Numbered from the stretch's first letter, positions 27,201-35,709 are shown. The stretch is DNA of 64,000 nucleotides from Dictyobacter formicarum (GCF_016587435.1 NZ_BNJJ01000023.1:62001-126000); one strand, 5' to 3'. The notes: generated by a model from the sequence alone, not told the origin. Numbers and translations: made by a program.

Positions 27201-27316
27201 TGCTGGGCGTTGGCCTGGCCATTCTGATTGTGGTGTGCGTACTGGCGTTGAGCATGATATTGCGTGTGATCTCCAGGCCATCCCTGGCCGGGACCTTGCG
27301 TATCAACGAGGATTAA
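24242..27316 (+). CDS. large FtsX/MacB-like ABC transporter permease
   Basis: 1024 aa. An N-terminal membrane helix (LLSMVGLGVLAVVICVCVAP), ~300 extracytoplasmic residues, an FtsX-like membrane block (SLVIMIFCLLLYFVALMANL, then ERQAPALAIVRSRGGSRGQI, a typical cytoplasmic coupling motif), a second extracytoplasmic region and a C-terminal FtsX block (GPLVALLLVMMGSLIASWL, NFAIMRALGATPRNIASIL). Two FtsX repeats in one chain is the plan of large efflux or lipoprotein-type permeases. No ATPase gene lies beside it. Its close paralogue starts 18 bp downstream. Confidence 0.9.
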   Translation: MSHSSQRVQFTGRRAWLPSALPLAWWQLRRTKGLLSMVGLGVLAVVICVCVAPLYTQVAMTAGLQEALSATPGNASISIISQDDLPFWDSLQPVTDSFSRYSLASIRSNLDDSKQQMVTEATALPVYLHAPLAKNSKPSLDQISLEGTDMVAVKSGKHVSLIQGRLPDAHLKAYTDPDSTIEIALPANTASTMHMAVGSQFYTQVATASPTDSKKATRHIIPIKIVGIFRDMDGKDLFWHGDSLGKSSLSTSPSGPFVYKAVVSNEELVSTFSRFISQADKPSQNPVVFPDDNIAPVQQPAYPLVNPLNVTWYYSLDVHTISNNQLNSLLLQLHEFQYRRYPTDSMLLAYGLTKIHTFAPIDSLTNYQKQLAISQVPALSLVIMIFCLLLYFVALMANLLVERQAPALAIVRSRGGSRGQIFGALMAQGTAVSLLALLAGLILAIPITAWLGYMQLPATDYVAISTVLSNWVRTSLSVSGYALLTVAVVLLALMIAIYQATALDVLALRREAGRSTRRPLWLRFRLDLIAVIIMSVGFGVSIYLTNSNTLDPHLRLALLSPLVMARAVCTIIAALLLFLRFFPYLLDWGSRWATQRNRGASSMLALAQLARSPRQSLRMALLFALATAFALFALILGASQFQRASDVATNAVGADFSGTFFNQPDATTMSDQIHAYSQLKGVQGVTVGYVDKLNLGEQQAYVNFQAVDADTYKNVVYWPADNASQPLPTLMAQLAQGRTSEDHDQWVPALIDQAMASNYHLGLGSTFSLSATGDGINLIPFKVTTIVKYMPATATPDSVLVDLRAYQKLYDKLVNTVGSQPLSINQIWLRTTDDATSLAQIRHELLNGDQLQLAAFNDRRQLTENLRREPLYIQLIGILALGPLVALLLVMMGSLIASWLQARDRLVNFAIMRALGATPRNIASILAWEQAIVYAIAILLGAIFGALLSWMVVPSLVFTSSPGQQTSLDEFYLAQSIPPVQIIVPTLLGVGLAILIVVCVLALSMILRVISRPSLAGTLRINED

Positions 27317-27334
27317 CTTAGGAAGAGGTCATTC

Positions 27335-30313
27335 ATGTCTTCGGTATTTACATTGGCTGTCTGGCAATTACGGAGAACAAAGTGGCTGCTCTGTATTGTG
27401 GGGTTAGGAGTGCTGGCAGCGGTCGTTTTTGTGTGCGTGGCCCCGATTTATGCGAAGATCGCCGCGACCGCAGGCTTGCGTAGCGAGCTCAAAGCCAGCC
27501 TGGATAATAGTAATATTACGGTGACCGCGCAGACGAACCGGCCTTTTCTGGACCGCATACAGGCGGCAGGCAACATCATAGGTGGTGATGCCAGATCGTT
27601 ACTGAGCCACTACCAGGATAACCAGCAAGCACGTTTTTCAGTGTCTACTGATCCTTTACCCATGCTAGTTGGCCAGCCAGGAAGCAACCAGTTTAAGATA
27701 ACCGGCAATAACCTTACCATCAACGGTGCTGACCTGGAGTCGGGCAGTCAGCATGTGCAGCTAATAAGTGGAAGATTGCCGCAGGTGGTGGTTAAAGCCC
27801 ATAACGATGTGGATCAGACCATCGAAGTCGTACTCACGCCGGAGGCCATGCAGAGTTTGCATGTACAATTAGGTGCAGTGCTACACGTTGAGGTCGACAT
27901 TACACGCAATTATATGCTACTGAAAGAGGTCTCATTGCCACTCAAGGTGGTGGGAACGATTAAGTCGCCTGAAAATACACCTTACTGGCGGGGCACTTTA
28001 TTTAATCCTGCTCAGGTAGATAAGAATGGCTCCGATAGCCGCATTAACTATTATGCTCTGACCGCCAATGAAACCCTGATCTCTACCCTATCACAGCTTA
28101 TTCCCTTATCGGATAAACCTGGAACGAGCCAGAACATTGATAGCAGCACTCTTACCACACCAGCCAGCCCTCTACACATTTCATGGTTTTATGCCCTCAA
28201 TCCCGATGCCATTCAAAGTGATCAATTAAATTCACTGCTAACGACCTTAAATGTCTTTCAAGGTACTGGTGGCACCGATAATATGCTCAGTCAGCAGTAC
28301 GGCATAAGCAATATACAGACTACTGTGCCTGTTAACAATTTAAGCCATTACCAGGATCAAATAGCGATTGCGCAGCTACCCTCGACGGGCTTGATGCTGG
28401 TGATTTTTCTATTGCTGCTGTATTTTGTCTCGCTGATGACAGACCTGCTGGTTGAGCGCCAGGCGGCAGCACTGGCCATTCTGCGCAGTCGAGGAGCCAG
28501 CCGTGGACAGGTCTTTGGTTCACTTTTGCTCCAGGGCGGTGGACTGGCCCTGCTCGCTTTGATTCTAGGTCCACTGCTCGCGTTACCCATGAGCCGCTTG
28601 CTGGGACACTGGTTATTGCCGGCCCAGGATTATCCCGCCATCGACCTGATCTTGCGCGATCCCTGGCTACTGCTACTTTCGGTAAGCGGGTATGCGCTGG
28701 TTACCGTGTTAGTGGTAGTGATCGTACTGGTTTTTGCCATTAACCACATGACCGCGCTGGACGTGCTGGCGATCCGCCGCGAGTCCAGCCGTACGACCCG
28801 GCGCCCATTCTGGCTCCGCATGAATCTGGATGTCATGGCCATCGTGTTGATGGTCGTTGGCTACCTTATCTCGACCTACCTCACCAACACCAACGTGCTG
28901 GATGCCAAACTGCGACTGGTTCTGCTCTCGCCCCTGGTGCTGGCGCGTACCGTCTGTACCATTCTGGCGGCCATCCTGGTCTTTCTGAGGTTCTTTCCAT
29001 CCATGTTACACCTGGGTTCCTGGCTGGCCACCAGGCGCAGTCGCGGGGCATCTTCCATGGTAGCACTGGCCCAACTGGCACGTTCGCCGCGCCAATCGGT
29101 ACGCATGACCATGCTACTCTCGCTGGCCACTGCTTTCTCGATGTTCTCCCTGATCTTTTATGCATCGCAGGTGCAGCGTGCGAACGATGTGGCCCTTCAT
29201 ACGGTGGGTGCGGATTTCAAAGCTACGCTGGCCTCGAACGCGACCCTTGCCACGCTACCACAGACGCTGGCCTCCTATCAGCATCTCGCGGGTGTTCGTG
29301 GAGTGACAATCGGCACCCATACTTCGATGCAGCTGGGCGAGCAACAAGGAGACGTCAACGTGCTGGCTGTCGATGCTGACACCTATGCGCAGGCAGTTGC
29401 GTGGCCGGCTGATAATAGCAGCCAATCGCTGTCCGCATTGATGCGGCAATTGAGCGCACAGCGAGCGGACGCCATCAACAAAAAAGAGATCCCGGCTATC
29501 GTCGATCAATCTTTCGAGCAGAAATATCCGCTTAAAGTGGGGGATAAATTTACCCTGTCCGATCCAAACGATATTGATACGCCCTTCTATTTCAGGGTGA
29601 TAGCCCAGGTGCAGCAGATACCCACCCAGACCACTCCCATAGGCGTGCTGGTGGATGCTAAAAGTTATGGGAGTATCTACAATATAAAGCTGAATAAGAA
29701 TGGAGGAGGACCATTTCAACTGTCAACCATCTGGCTACGCACCAGCGACAATATTGAAGACCTGCAGGCGATTCGCAGTGTGCTGCAATCTCAGACTGCC
29801 GACATGAGCGATCGGCGACAGATGGTGGACTCACTGCACAAAGAGCCGCTGTACCTGCAGGTGATGGGCATCCTGGCCCTGGGACCGCTGGTCGCTCTGT
29901 TGCTGATCTTGATTGGGAACCTGGTGGCCTCGTGGCTCAGTGCCCGCGATCGGCTGACCAATTTCGCACTGCTACGTGCTCTGGGAGCCTCGCCACGCAA
30001 CATCGCCAGCACCCTGACCTGGGAGCAAAGCATCATTTATGCCACGGCTATCATTCTGGGAGTCCTGTTTGGCGCACTGCTATCGTGGATGGTGGTACCG
30101 GCATTGCTCTTTACCAGTGCACCAGGGCAGCAACTGACCAGCGATGAATTCTTTTTCGCGCAAAACATCCCACCAATCCAAATCATCATTCCCACGCTGC
30201 TGGGCATCGGCCTGGCCTTGCTGGTAGCCATTTGTATCCTGGCGTTAGGCATGATGGTAAGGATTGTCTCCAGTCCTTCGATGGCCATGACATTGCGTCT
30301 TAACGAGGACTAA
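27335..30313 (+). CDS. large FtsX/MacB-like ABC transporter permease, paralogue
   Basis: 992 aa, collinear with and clearly similar to the preceding gene: LRRTKWLLCIVGLGVLAAVV, ERQAAALAILRSRGASRGQV, a C-terminal NFALLRALGASPRNIASTL and GALLSWMVVPALLFTSAPGQ. It probably arose by tandem duplication and may form a heterodimer with its neighbour, giving four FtsX blocks per complex. AGGAAGAGG precedes the ATG. The last 14 bp overlap, tail to tail, the NUDIX gene on the other strand. Confidence 0.9.
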   Translation: MSSVFTLAVWQLRRTKWLLCIVGLGVLAAVVFVCVAPIYAKIAATAGLRSELKASLDNSNITVTAQTNRPFLDRIQAAGNIIGGDARSLLSHYQDNQQARFSVSTDPLPMLVGQPGSNQFKITGNNLTINGADLESGSQHVQLISGRLPQVVVKAHNDVDQTIEVVLTPEAMQSLHVQLGAVLHVEVDITRNYMLLKEVSLPLKVVGTIKSPENTPYWRGTLFNPAQVDKNGSDSRINYYALTANETLISTLSQLIPLSDKPGTSQNIDSSTLTTPASPLHISWFYALNPDAIQSDQLNSLLTTLNVFQGTGGTDNMLSQQYGISNIQTTVPVNNLSHYQDQIAIAQLPSTGLMLVIFLLLLYFVSLMTDLLVERQAAALAILRSRGASRGQVFGSLLLQGGGLALLALILGPLLALPMSRLLGHWLLPAQDYPAIDLILRDPWLLLLSVSGYALVTVLVVVIVLVFAINHMTALDVLAIRRESSRTTRRPFWLRMNLDVMAIVLMVVGYLISTYLTNTNVLDAKLRLVLLSPLVLARTVCTILAAILVFLRFFPSMLHLGSWLATRRSRGASSMVALAQLARSPRQSVRMTMLLSLATAFSMFSLIFYASQVQRANDVALHTVGADFKATLASNATLATLPQTLASYQHLAGVRGVTIGTHTSMQLGEQQGDVNVLAVDADTYAQAVAWPADNSSQSLSALMRQLSAQRADAINKKEIPAIVDQSFEQKYPLKVGDKFTLSDPNDIDTPFYFRVIAQVQQIPTQTTPIGVLVDAKSYGSIYNIKLNKNGGGPFQLSTIWLRTSDNIEDLQAIRSVLQSQTADMSDRRQMVDSLHKEPLYLQVMGILALGPLVALLLILIGNLVASWLSARDRLTNFALLRALGASPRNIASTLTWEQSIIYATAIILGVLFGALLSWMVVPALLFTSAPGQQLTSDEFFFAQNIPPIQIIIPTLLGIGLALLVAICILALGMMVRIVSSPSMAMTLRLNED

Positions 30314-30830
30314 CCCATCCATCGGTCAGTACCACATGCTGGGTATGGGATGGTAGCGACTGAAGGGCGGTACAGAAAAAATGAGGGCGAATCCATAATT
30401 TCGTGGGTAATTCAGCCAAAGAGAGCCAGTCGAAAATCATCGGCTGGTTCTCCATCTCTTCTGGACGCTCAAACGGCCCTGTTTGCTGATAGAGGTAAGA
30501 GTTAGCCGGAAAAGCCAGCTCAAAGTAGAGTCCAATCTCGTGGTGGTCAATCTCCTCGGAAAAGAAGTTCTCGACCACATAGAGCAAGCGTCCGATACGA
30601 GCCTCCTCACCTAACTCCTCCTGCATCTCACGTTGTAACGTCTCCTGTGAGCTTTCTCCCAGTTCCGCGCGGCCACCCGGCAGAAACCAGAACACACCTC
30701 TGGGATCAAGGGTAGCCTTCTGGCAGAGCACGCGGCCCTCATGAATAGCGATACCGCCAATCCGATACGTAAACTTATGACTGGCGGTTTTGAATCTGAT
30801 CATTGTGCGTATCTTATCGGTGATTGTCAT
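30300..30830 (-). CDS. NUDIX hydrolase
   Basis: 176 aa. The Nudix signature is GGRAELGESSQETLQREMQE followed by ELG, preceded by FWFLPGG. The helix is complete (GX5EX7REXXEELG). It hydrolyses a nucleoside diphosphate linked to another group; the substrate cannot be deduced. GGGAGGGA precedes the ATG. Convergent with, and overlapping by 14 bp, the second FtsX permease. Confidence 0.9.
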   Translation of the reverse strand: MTITDKIRTMIRFKTASHKFTYRIGGIAIHEGRVLCQKATLDPRGVFWFLPGGRAELGESSQETLQREMQEELGEEARIGRLLYVVENFFSEEIDHHEIGLYFELAFPANSYLYQQTGPFERPEEMENQPMIFDWLSLAELPTKLWIRPHFFCTALQSLPSHTQHVVLTDGWVSPR

Positions 30831-31220
30831 AAGTAATCCCTCCCATCTGATAGATAATTGCTTTTGTAGGCATTGTAGTTAAACATAAAAAAACGTGTAT
30901 CATTTTTTACGATTTAAAACGATGAAAAGGAACATTTTTAGGTTATAGCTTACAAATGTCCTACTCCTGCCCGTCTGTCATTCGCTAACAGCGGCCTGCT
31001 TAAGCATATGCATTAGCCATGAGAGCTATGGTAATAGATTAATTTTCTATGAGTCTTTGTTATAGTTGTGCTTTATTTGTTGACTTTTCATATGAATTAG
31101 GTGCTATGATAGAAACATTGTTAGATGGTGGTTGTTTTATATTCCCTATAAAGCGTGTTTGAAAAGCAAGCGTTTCGTGTCTTCGACCCCTGACGCTACG
31201 CGCCTACGGCGCTCAAAACG

Positions 31221-31276
31221 TTTATGGGTTGTTGCAGCACGTGCGCATCTGCGCACGTGCTGCAACAACCCATAAA
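31221..31276. repeat. perfect hairpin, 26-bp stem, apex GC-ATCT-GC
   Basis: The left arm 31221-31246 (TTTATGGGTTGTTGCAGCAC and on) is exactly complementary to 31251-31276, with loop ATCT. It sits between the module with GCGCCTACGGCGCTCAAAA (left) and the 392-bp element (right). Confidence 0.92.
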
Positions 31277-31283
31277 AAAGAAT

Positions 31284-31675
31284 GGGGGGGCGTCAGCGCC
31301 TTACAGATAGAGGTTTTTGAGATTTGCGCCAGGAAAGCGGGGATGCAAGGGGCGGCCAGCCCCTTGACTGGGGGTTTGGCGAGCATGCTGGGGGCATGAT
31401 CAAGCTGTGCCCCCAACTCCTCCTCTCTCCGTGCCGCCCGCATGATCTTTAACAAATAAAGCAGGTATAAAGCGGGGAGGTGCAGGAGGGCCGGCGAGGC
31501 CCTCCTGCCGGGGTTCGGGGTGTCCCCGACCACTCCTCCCCCTCCTCCCGCCGAAGGCGGGAATGCAAGAGGTATTTTTATACCGTATTAAAAAGTAAAA
31601 GATCATCAGGGCGGCATCAGGGGTCTCAGGGGCGCAGCCCCTGAAAAACCTATACCTGTAAACGTCAGCGTCCCC
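31284..31675. mobile_element. 392-bp TIR-bounded non-autonomous element, copy 1
   Basis: Bounded by inverted ends of about 33 bp: left GGGGGGCGTCAGCGCC then TTACAG.TA.AGGTTTTT; right AAAAACCTATACCTGTAA then CGTCAGCGTCCCC. The interior is GC-rich with several hairpins (GGAGGGCCGGCGAGGCCCTCC; CCCGCCGAAGGCGGG). A second copy at 56331-56723 is nearly identical; positions 31431-31619 match without difference by eye. No transposase is encoded, so it is MITE-like; mobility is inferred. Confidence 0.85.
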
Positions 31676-31785
31676 AGGCTGGCGGGTCATCCCATCCCGA
31701 TGACTATGATAATGAAATACGATCATAAGGAGTAATAAGGCATAAATAAGATGTGCTAAAAAAATAGAAGAAAGGATCGATAGCG

Positions 31786-32220
31786 ATGGAACAGAATAGA
31801 CAGCAGGAGTCCACAGTTGACTCGAAGCATGTTGCCAATGAGAGGGACCTTGCCGGTGCTGGCGGAGGGAACATTCCCTGCAAGGCTTCTTCCTTCCCTT
31901 CTAACCAGCAATCAGGTGCATCCGAAGAGGAAATGGTGGGGCGTGGGGTGGATAACGATACCGATACGGCTCCTAAACAGCACACCGAGCCGGGAACGCA
32001 TGCAGCCCCAGGGGCAACCAGCGCTAGCGATCAGCCAGAGCAGGGTGCTCTGGGTGGGCGTACACCGGCACAGGCGAGTCAGAGCATTGGTGACATGGAT
32101 CATCTGCGTGAGCACAGCGGCATTGAAAATACACCCGTTGATCCGATGACCTCGCGCGCTCCCGATAAAGTCAATCAAAAGCAAAAACAAGATCAAAAGG
32201 ATAAGCAAGATCACGAGTAG
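31786..32220 (+). CDS. hydrophilic low-complexity protein, unknown function
   Basis: 144 aa, no signal peptide or membrane segment. Rich in Gln, Asp, Ser, Gly and Lys, and ending in KQKQDQKDKQDHE, so probably disordered. GAAAGGA lies ~9 bp before the ATG, and a strong terminator follows at 32283-32328, which supports a real monocistronic gene. Family not recognised; a stress or desiccation-type disordered protein is one possibility, not supported beyond composition. Confidence 0.6.
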   Translation: MEQNRQQESTVDSKHVANERDLAGAGGGNIPCKASSFPSNQQSGASEEEMVGRGVDNDTDTAPKQHTEPGTHAAPGATSASDQPEQGALGGRTPAQASQSIGDMDHLREHSGIENTPVDPMTSRAPDKVNQKQKQDQKDKQDHE

Positions 32221-32282
32221 ATGTGTATTATCAGCTCTTTACAACCTCCGGAAGCGTTACCAACTGCCCAGTAGTTGCCATA

Positions 32283-32328
32283 AAAAAAAGCTTTTCACAA
32301 TCCATATCAGGGTGGAAAAGCTTTTTTT
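32283..32328 (+). terminator. intrinsic terminator
   Basis: A 14-bp stem AAAAAAAGCTTTTC/GAAAAGCTTTTTTT with an 18-nt loop; A-run 5', U-run 3'. It closes the hydrophilic-protein gene and precedes the oligopeptidase gene. Confidence 0.85.
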
Positions 32329-32422
32329 GTGCCGCCAGCATGCATACATTTTTCATTGATGGAGTTTGCATGCTACAATGCACACATTAGCCTTATTAAG
32401 AGAGAGAAAAGGAGAAAGCTTC

Positions 32423-34231
32423 GTGACGACAACACAATCCCTTCCCCACTGGAATATGGATGTGGTATATCCGGGCCTGGATTCGCCCGAGTTTGCGCAG
32501 GGCTTTGCCAGGGCTATTCAAGAGATTGAAGCATTGGCCCAATTGTTCGACGCTTCCCAGATTGAGAAACGAGATGATCTGAACATAGATGAGCAGATGA
32601 TTCGGACCTTTGAGACGGTAATCGAGCGCTATAATGCAGTGCTGGCGAGTACTACAACTATTTATGTATATATCAGTTGTTTTGTGAGCACCAATTCGCG
32701 CGATGAGGTAGCGCAGGCGCGGGCCAGTGAACTGGGAAATGCGCTGGTAACCCTGTCACAGTTAGAGACACGTCTGACCGCGTGGCTGGGTTCGCTGGAT
32801 GTTGAGCGCCTGATCGCCCATTCGACGGTTGCTCATGCCCACGCTTATGTCTTGCGGCGCGCCAAAGAGCAGTCCGTACATATGATGTCGCCGGCTGAAG
32901 AGGCGCTGGCTGCTGAATTGAATGCCAGCGCTGGCCGGGCCTGGTCAAAGCTGCACAGCAATATGACCTCACAACTGGCCGTCAACATTGAACTCGATGG
33001 CCGGCAGCAGCAGGTACCGATGAGCGTGGTACGCAACCAGGCCTCCAGCGCGCAGCGAGAGACGCGCCACCGTGCCTACGAAGCAGAGCTGGCAGCCTGG
33101 AAAGAGACAGGCGTACCTCTAGCCGCGGCGCTTAACAGCATCAAAGGAGAGGTCAATGCTCTGGCCCGGCGCCGCCGCTGGGGCAGTGCCCTGGATGCTT
33201 CGCTGTTCGCCAATAGTATTGATCGCGAGACGCTGGATGCCATGATGAGTGCGGCCCGCGCCTCCTTCCCGGACTTCCGTCGCTACATGCATGCCAAAGC
33301 CCGCGCCCTGCAGATTCCTCAACTGGCCTGGTATGACATATTCGCTCCGCTGGGCACCACTGATCGCGTCTGGGCTTTCAGTGAAGCGGAGCAATTTATC
33401 GTCAAGCAGTTTGGCACATTTTCTGAGCGCCTGTCTAATTTCGCGGCTCGCGCTTTCCGCGAAGGCTGGATCGATGCCGAGCCACGACCTGGCAAGCATG
33501 ATGGGGCCTATTGTACCCCGTTGCGCGCCGATGAATCGCGTGTCTTCACCAACTACAAAGCTAACTTTGATGGCGTGACTACCCTGGCGCATGAACTGGG
33601 CCATGCTTATCACAACTTCAACCTGGGCGAGCGCACCGAACTACAACGCTCCATGCCCATGACCCTGGCGGAAACGGCCAGCATCTTCTGCGAGACCATT
33701 GTCAACCAGGCTGCCCTCAAAAAAGCCAATCGCGAAGAGCGCATCGCGATCCTGGAAGCATCCATCCAGGGGGCCTGCCAGGTGGTGGTAGATATTAGCA
33801 GCCGCTTCCTGTTCGAGCAAAATGTCTTTGAGCGCCGCAAGCAGCGTGAGCTCTCAGTTGATGAGCTCAATGAAATCATGCTGCAGGCCCAGCGCGACAC
33901 CTACGGTGACGGGCTGGATCAGCAGACACTTCATCCATACATGTGGGCAGTCAAGGGCCACTATTATAGTACCGAACTCTCGTACTACAACTATCCCTAC
34001 ATGTTTGGCCTGCTCTTTGGGCTTGGACTCTATGCGCGTTATCAACTGGACCCCGAGGCTTTCAAAAAAGGCTACGACGAACTGCTCTCATCAACGGGTC
34101 TGGCTGATGCCGCCACGCTGGCCTCGCACTTTGGCATTGACTTGCACTCCGAGGCATTCTGGACCGCCAGTCTGGATATTGTGCGCCGCGATATCGATAC
34201 CTTCTGCGAACTCATCCAGCCCGAAGGTTAA
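32423..34231 (+). CDS. pepF: M3 family oligoendopeptidase F-type
   Basis: 602 aa, the family's usual size. The zinc-metallopeptidase motif HExxH appears as TLAHELGHAYHN, with the third ligand region MTLAETASIFCETIV downstream. It is a cytoplasmic enzyme that degrades short peptides. Start: GTG at 32423 with GGAG 8 bp upstream, giving VTTTQSLPHWNMDVVYPGLD, the normal family N-terminus; the frame is open 19 codons further up but lacks a ribosome site. A terminator follows at 34336-34366. Confidence 0.93.
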   Translation: MTTTQSLPHWNMDVVYPGLDSPEFAQGFARAIQEIEALAQLFDASQIEKRDDLNIDEQMIRTFETVIERYNAVLASTTTIYVYISCFVSTNSRDEVAQARASELGNALVTLSQLETRLTAWLGSLDVERLIAHSTVAHAHAYVLRRAKEQSVHMMSPAEEALAAELNASAGRAWSKLHSNMTSQLAVNIELDGRQQQVPMSVVRNQASSAQRETRHRAYEAELAAWKETGVPLAAALNSIKGEVNALARRRRWGSALDASLFANSIDRETLDAMMSAARASFPDFRRYMHAKARALQIPQLAWYDIFAPLGTTDRVWAFSEAEQFIVKQFGTFSERLSNFAARAFREGWIDAEPRPGKHDGAYCTPLRADESRVFTNYKANFDGVTTLAHELGHAYHNFNLGERTELQRSMPMTLAETASIFCETIVNQAALKKANREERIAILEASIQGACQVVVDISSRFLFEQNVFERRKQRELSVDELNEIMLQAQRDTYGDGLDQQTLHPYMWAVKGHYYSTELSYYNYPYMFGLLFGLGLYARYQLDPEAFKKGYDELLSSTGLADAATLASHFGIDLHSEAFWTASLDIVRRDIDTFCELIQPEG

Positions 34232-34335
34232 TTGCGACCTGGCAATGTCGTATGCGATACTTAAATGTAACAAAGTTTTGATTGATTGCATTTAAGAACG
34301 CATGTCAGCGCGTGAGGACGCTCTGCAAGACAGAC

Positions 34336-34366
34336 GAAAAGGCACCGTTGACAGCGGTGCCTTTTC
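34336..34366 (+). terminator. intrinsic terminator
   Basis: A 12-bp perfect stem GAAAAGGCACCG/CGGTGCCTTTTC with loop TTGACAG, ~100 bp after the oligopeptidase stop. Confidence 0.85.
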
Positions 34367-34420
34367 ACTGTCATTTGTGCTTTTCCTCCACGTACTGTAT
34401 TGGTCGCTAGAGGAGTAACC

Positions 34421-35605
34421 ATGGATGAATGCAAACCATCCGCGTTGAGCGCGCTTGTCATAGATGAAGATTGGGAGCAAGCCCTAGAGCAAGCTTTGGA
34501 GCAAATTGAAGATGTTGTTGCTGACGCCATTTTTCTGTTTGCCAGTATTGATTTCGCTCCGTATTTTCCTATGATGCTACATATCGTACGGCGCGCGACC
34601 GGGACGCCTATACTGATTGGTTGTTCGGGGCAGGGCATTATCGGTTCCGACCAGGAATTGGAGGATCTACCGGCGATTTCACTGCTGGCTCTCTCTTTGC
34701 CGGGTGCGCGCCTGCGAACCGTGCGCGTGACGCAAGAATTGCTCGAGGCTAGCAAGGGTCCCCATGATCTACGCCAGCAACTCGGCCTGCCCTTTGACGA
34801 CGTCAACGCCTGGTTTATGTTTGCTGATCCATTTCACATGGATTGCGAAGAGCTGGTTGAAAAATTCTCCCAGGCTTATCCCGGCCTACCGATGATAGGG
34901 GGACTGGCATCTGGCGATTTCGAGGATCACGAGAGTTATATTTTCTACAATGATGAAGTGCATGAAGATGGCGCCATTGGCTTAGCGATTGACGGAGACT
35001 ACACTATACTGCCTCTGGTTTCCCAGGGCTGCGATCCTATCGGCGAGGCCTGGACGATCACCAGTGTACTGGATAACGGCCTGGTTGACGGCATCTCCAA
35101 CCGTTCAGCCTATAACATGCTGGTGGATACATTACAAACCCTAAGCCCGGAATTGCAGAGACGTGCTCAGCGTAACCTGCTGGTGGGCCTGGCCGCCGAC
35201 GAGTATCAGGATAACTATGAGCGAGGGAGCTTCCTGGTGCGGCAATTATTTGGAGTAGATCGCCGTACCGGCGCATTGGCGATTGGGGCTCAGTCGCGCA
35301 TAGGTCAGACTATCCAATTTCAGCTAAGGGACGCCACCTCAGCTGATCTGGATCTTCATGAATTGCTGTCGCAGGCCAGGACAAACCTGGGGGACAACCA
35401 GCCGATAGCTGGCTTGCTCTGTACCTGCAATGGCCGTGGCGTTGGCATGTTTGGCATACCCGACCATGACGCCGGAGTCATAACTCGCGAACTGGGCCAG
35501 CTGCCCCTGAGCGGACTCTTCTGTAACGGCGAAATCGGCCCCGTCGGTAAACGCACCTTCTTACACGGCTTCACTGCCTGTCTCGGCCTGATCATCAAAA
35601 AGTAA
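34421..35605 (+). CDS. FIST domain sensory protein
   Basis: 394 aa. The N-terminal half matches FIST_N (GTPILIGCSGQGIIGSDQEL, FPMIGGLASGDFEDHESYIF-type turn) and the C-terminal half FIST_C (RGSFLVRQLFGVDRRTGALA, GLLCTCNGRGVGMFG, GLFCNGEIGPVG, HGFTACLGLI). FIST proteins bind small ligands, probably amino acids, in signalling. No kinase or cyclase output is fused. Start ATG 34421, with AGAGGAG 5 bp upstream. Followed by a hairpin and a convergent secreted-protein gene. Confidence 0.9.
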   Translation: MDECKPSALSALVIDEDWEQALEQALEQIEDVVADAIFLFASIDFAPYFPMMLHIVRRATGTPILIGCSGQGIIGSDQELEDLPAISLLALSLPGARLRTVRVTQELLEASKGPHDLRQQLGLPFDDVNAWFMFADPFHMDCEELVEKFSQAYPGLPMIGGLASGDFEDHESYIFYNDEVHEDGAIGLAIDGDYTILPLVSQGCDPIGEAWTITSVLDNGLVDGISNRSAYNMLVDTLQTLSPELQRRAQRNLLVGLAADEYQDNYERGSFLVRQLFGVDRRTGALAIGAQSRIGQTIQFQLRDATSADLDLHELLSQARTNLGDNQPIAGLLCTCNGRGVGMFGIPDHDAGVITRELGQLPLSGLFCNGEIGPVGKRTFLHGFTACLGLIIKK

Positions 35606-35615
35606 TTTAATAAAT

Positions 35616-35662
35616 TGTGGTTTTGTGGCAAATGTGCCGTGCACATTTGCCACAAAACCACA
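35616..35662. repeat. perfect hairpin, 22-bp stem, apex GC-CGT-GC
   Basis: The left arm 35616-35637 (TGTGGTTTTGTGGCAAATGT and GC) is exactly complementary to 35641-35662; loop CGT. It lies 10 bp after the FIST stop, between convergent genes. An A-run follows, then a partial flanking module (GCGCGGATGCGTCCGTCC). Confidence 0.92.
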
Positions 35663-35709
35663 TAAAAGAGAGCTCAGGCGCGGATGCGTCCGTCCACAAA
35701 AGGCACCCG

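Larger units (their letters stand above)
30831..31785. other. spacer with hairpin module and 392-bp element
   Basis: The first ~300 bp are AT-rich; TTGACT at 31080 and TATGAT at 31105 lie 19 bp apart, a weak promoter candidate. The module at 31183-31219 contains TACGCGCCTACGGCGCTCAA. Hairpin 31221-31276 follows, then the TIR-bounded element 31284-31675, then ~110 bp leading to the next gene. No convincing coding sequence; reading frames inside the element are shared with its other copy because the DNA is duplicated, not because a protein is conserved. Confidence 0.7.

Noticed and set aside
24242..30313. The two FtsX-type genes as one frameshifted gene
   Set aside because: Each is full length with its own start, ribosome site and complete domain set; they are tandem paralogues.
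31222..31726. Reading frames inside the 31.3-kb TIR element, also present at 56272-56752 with similar peptides
   Set aside because: The protein similarity follows from DNA duplication of a GC-rich element; the frames run through hairpins and terminal repeats and have no start signals.
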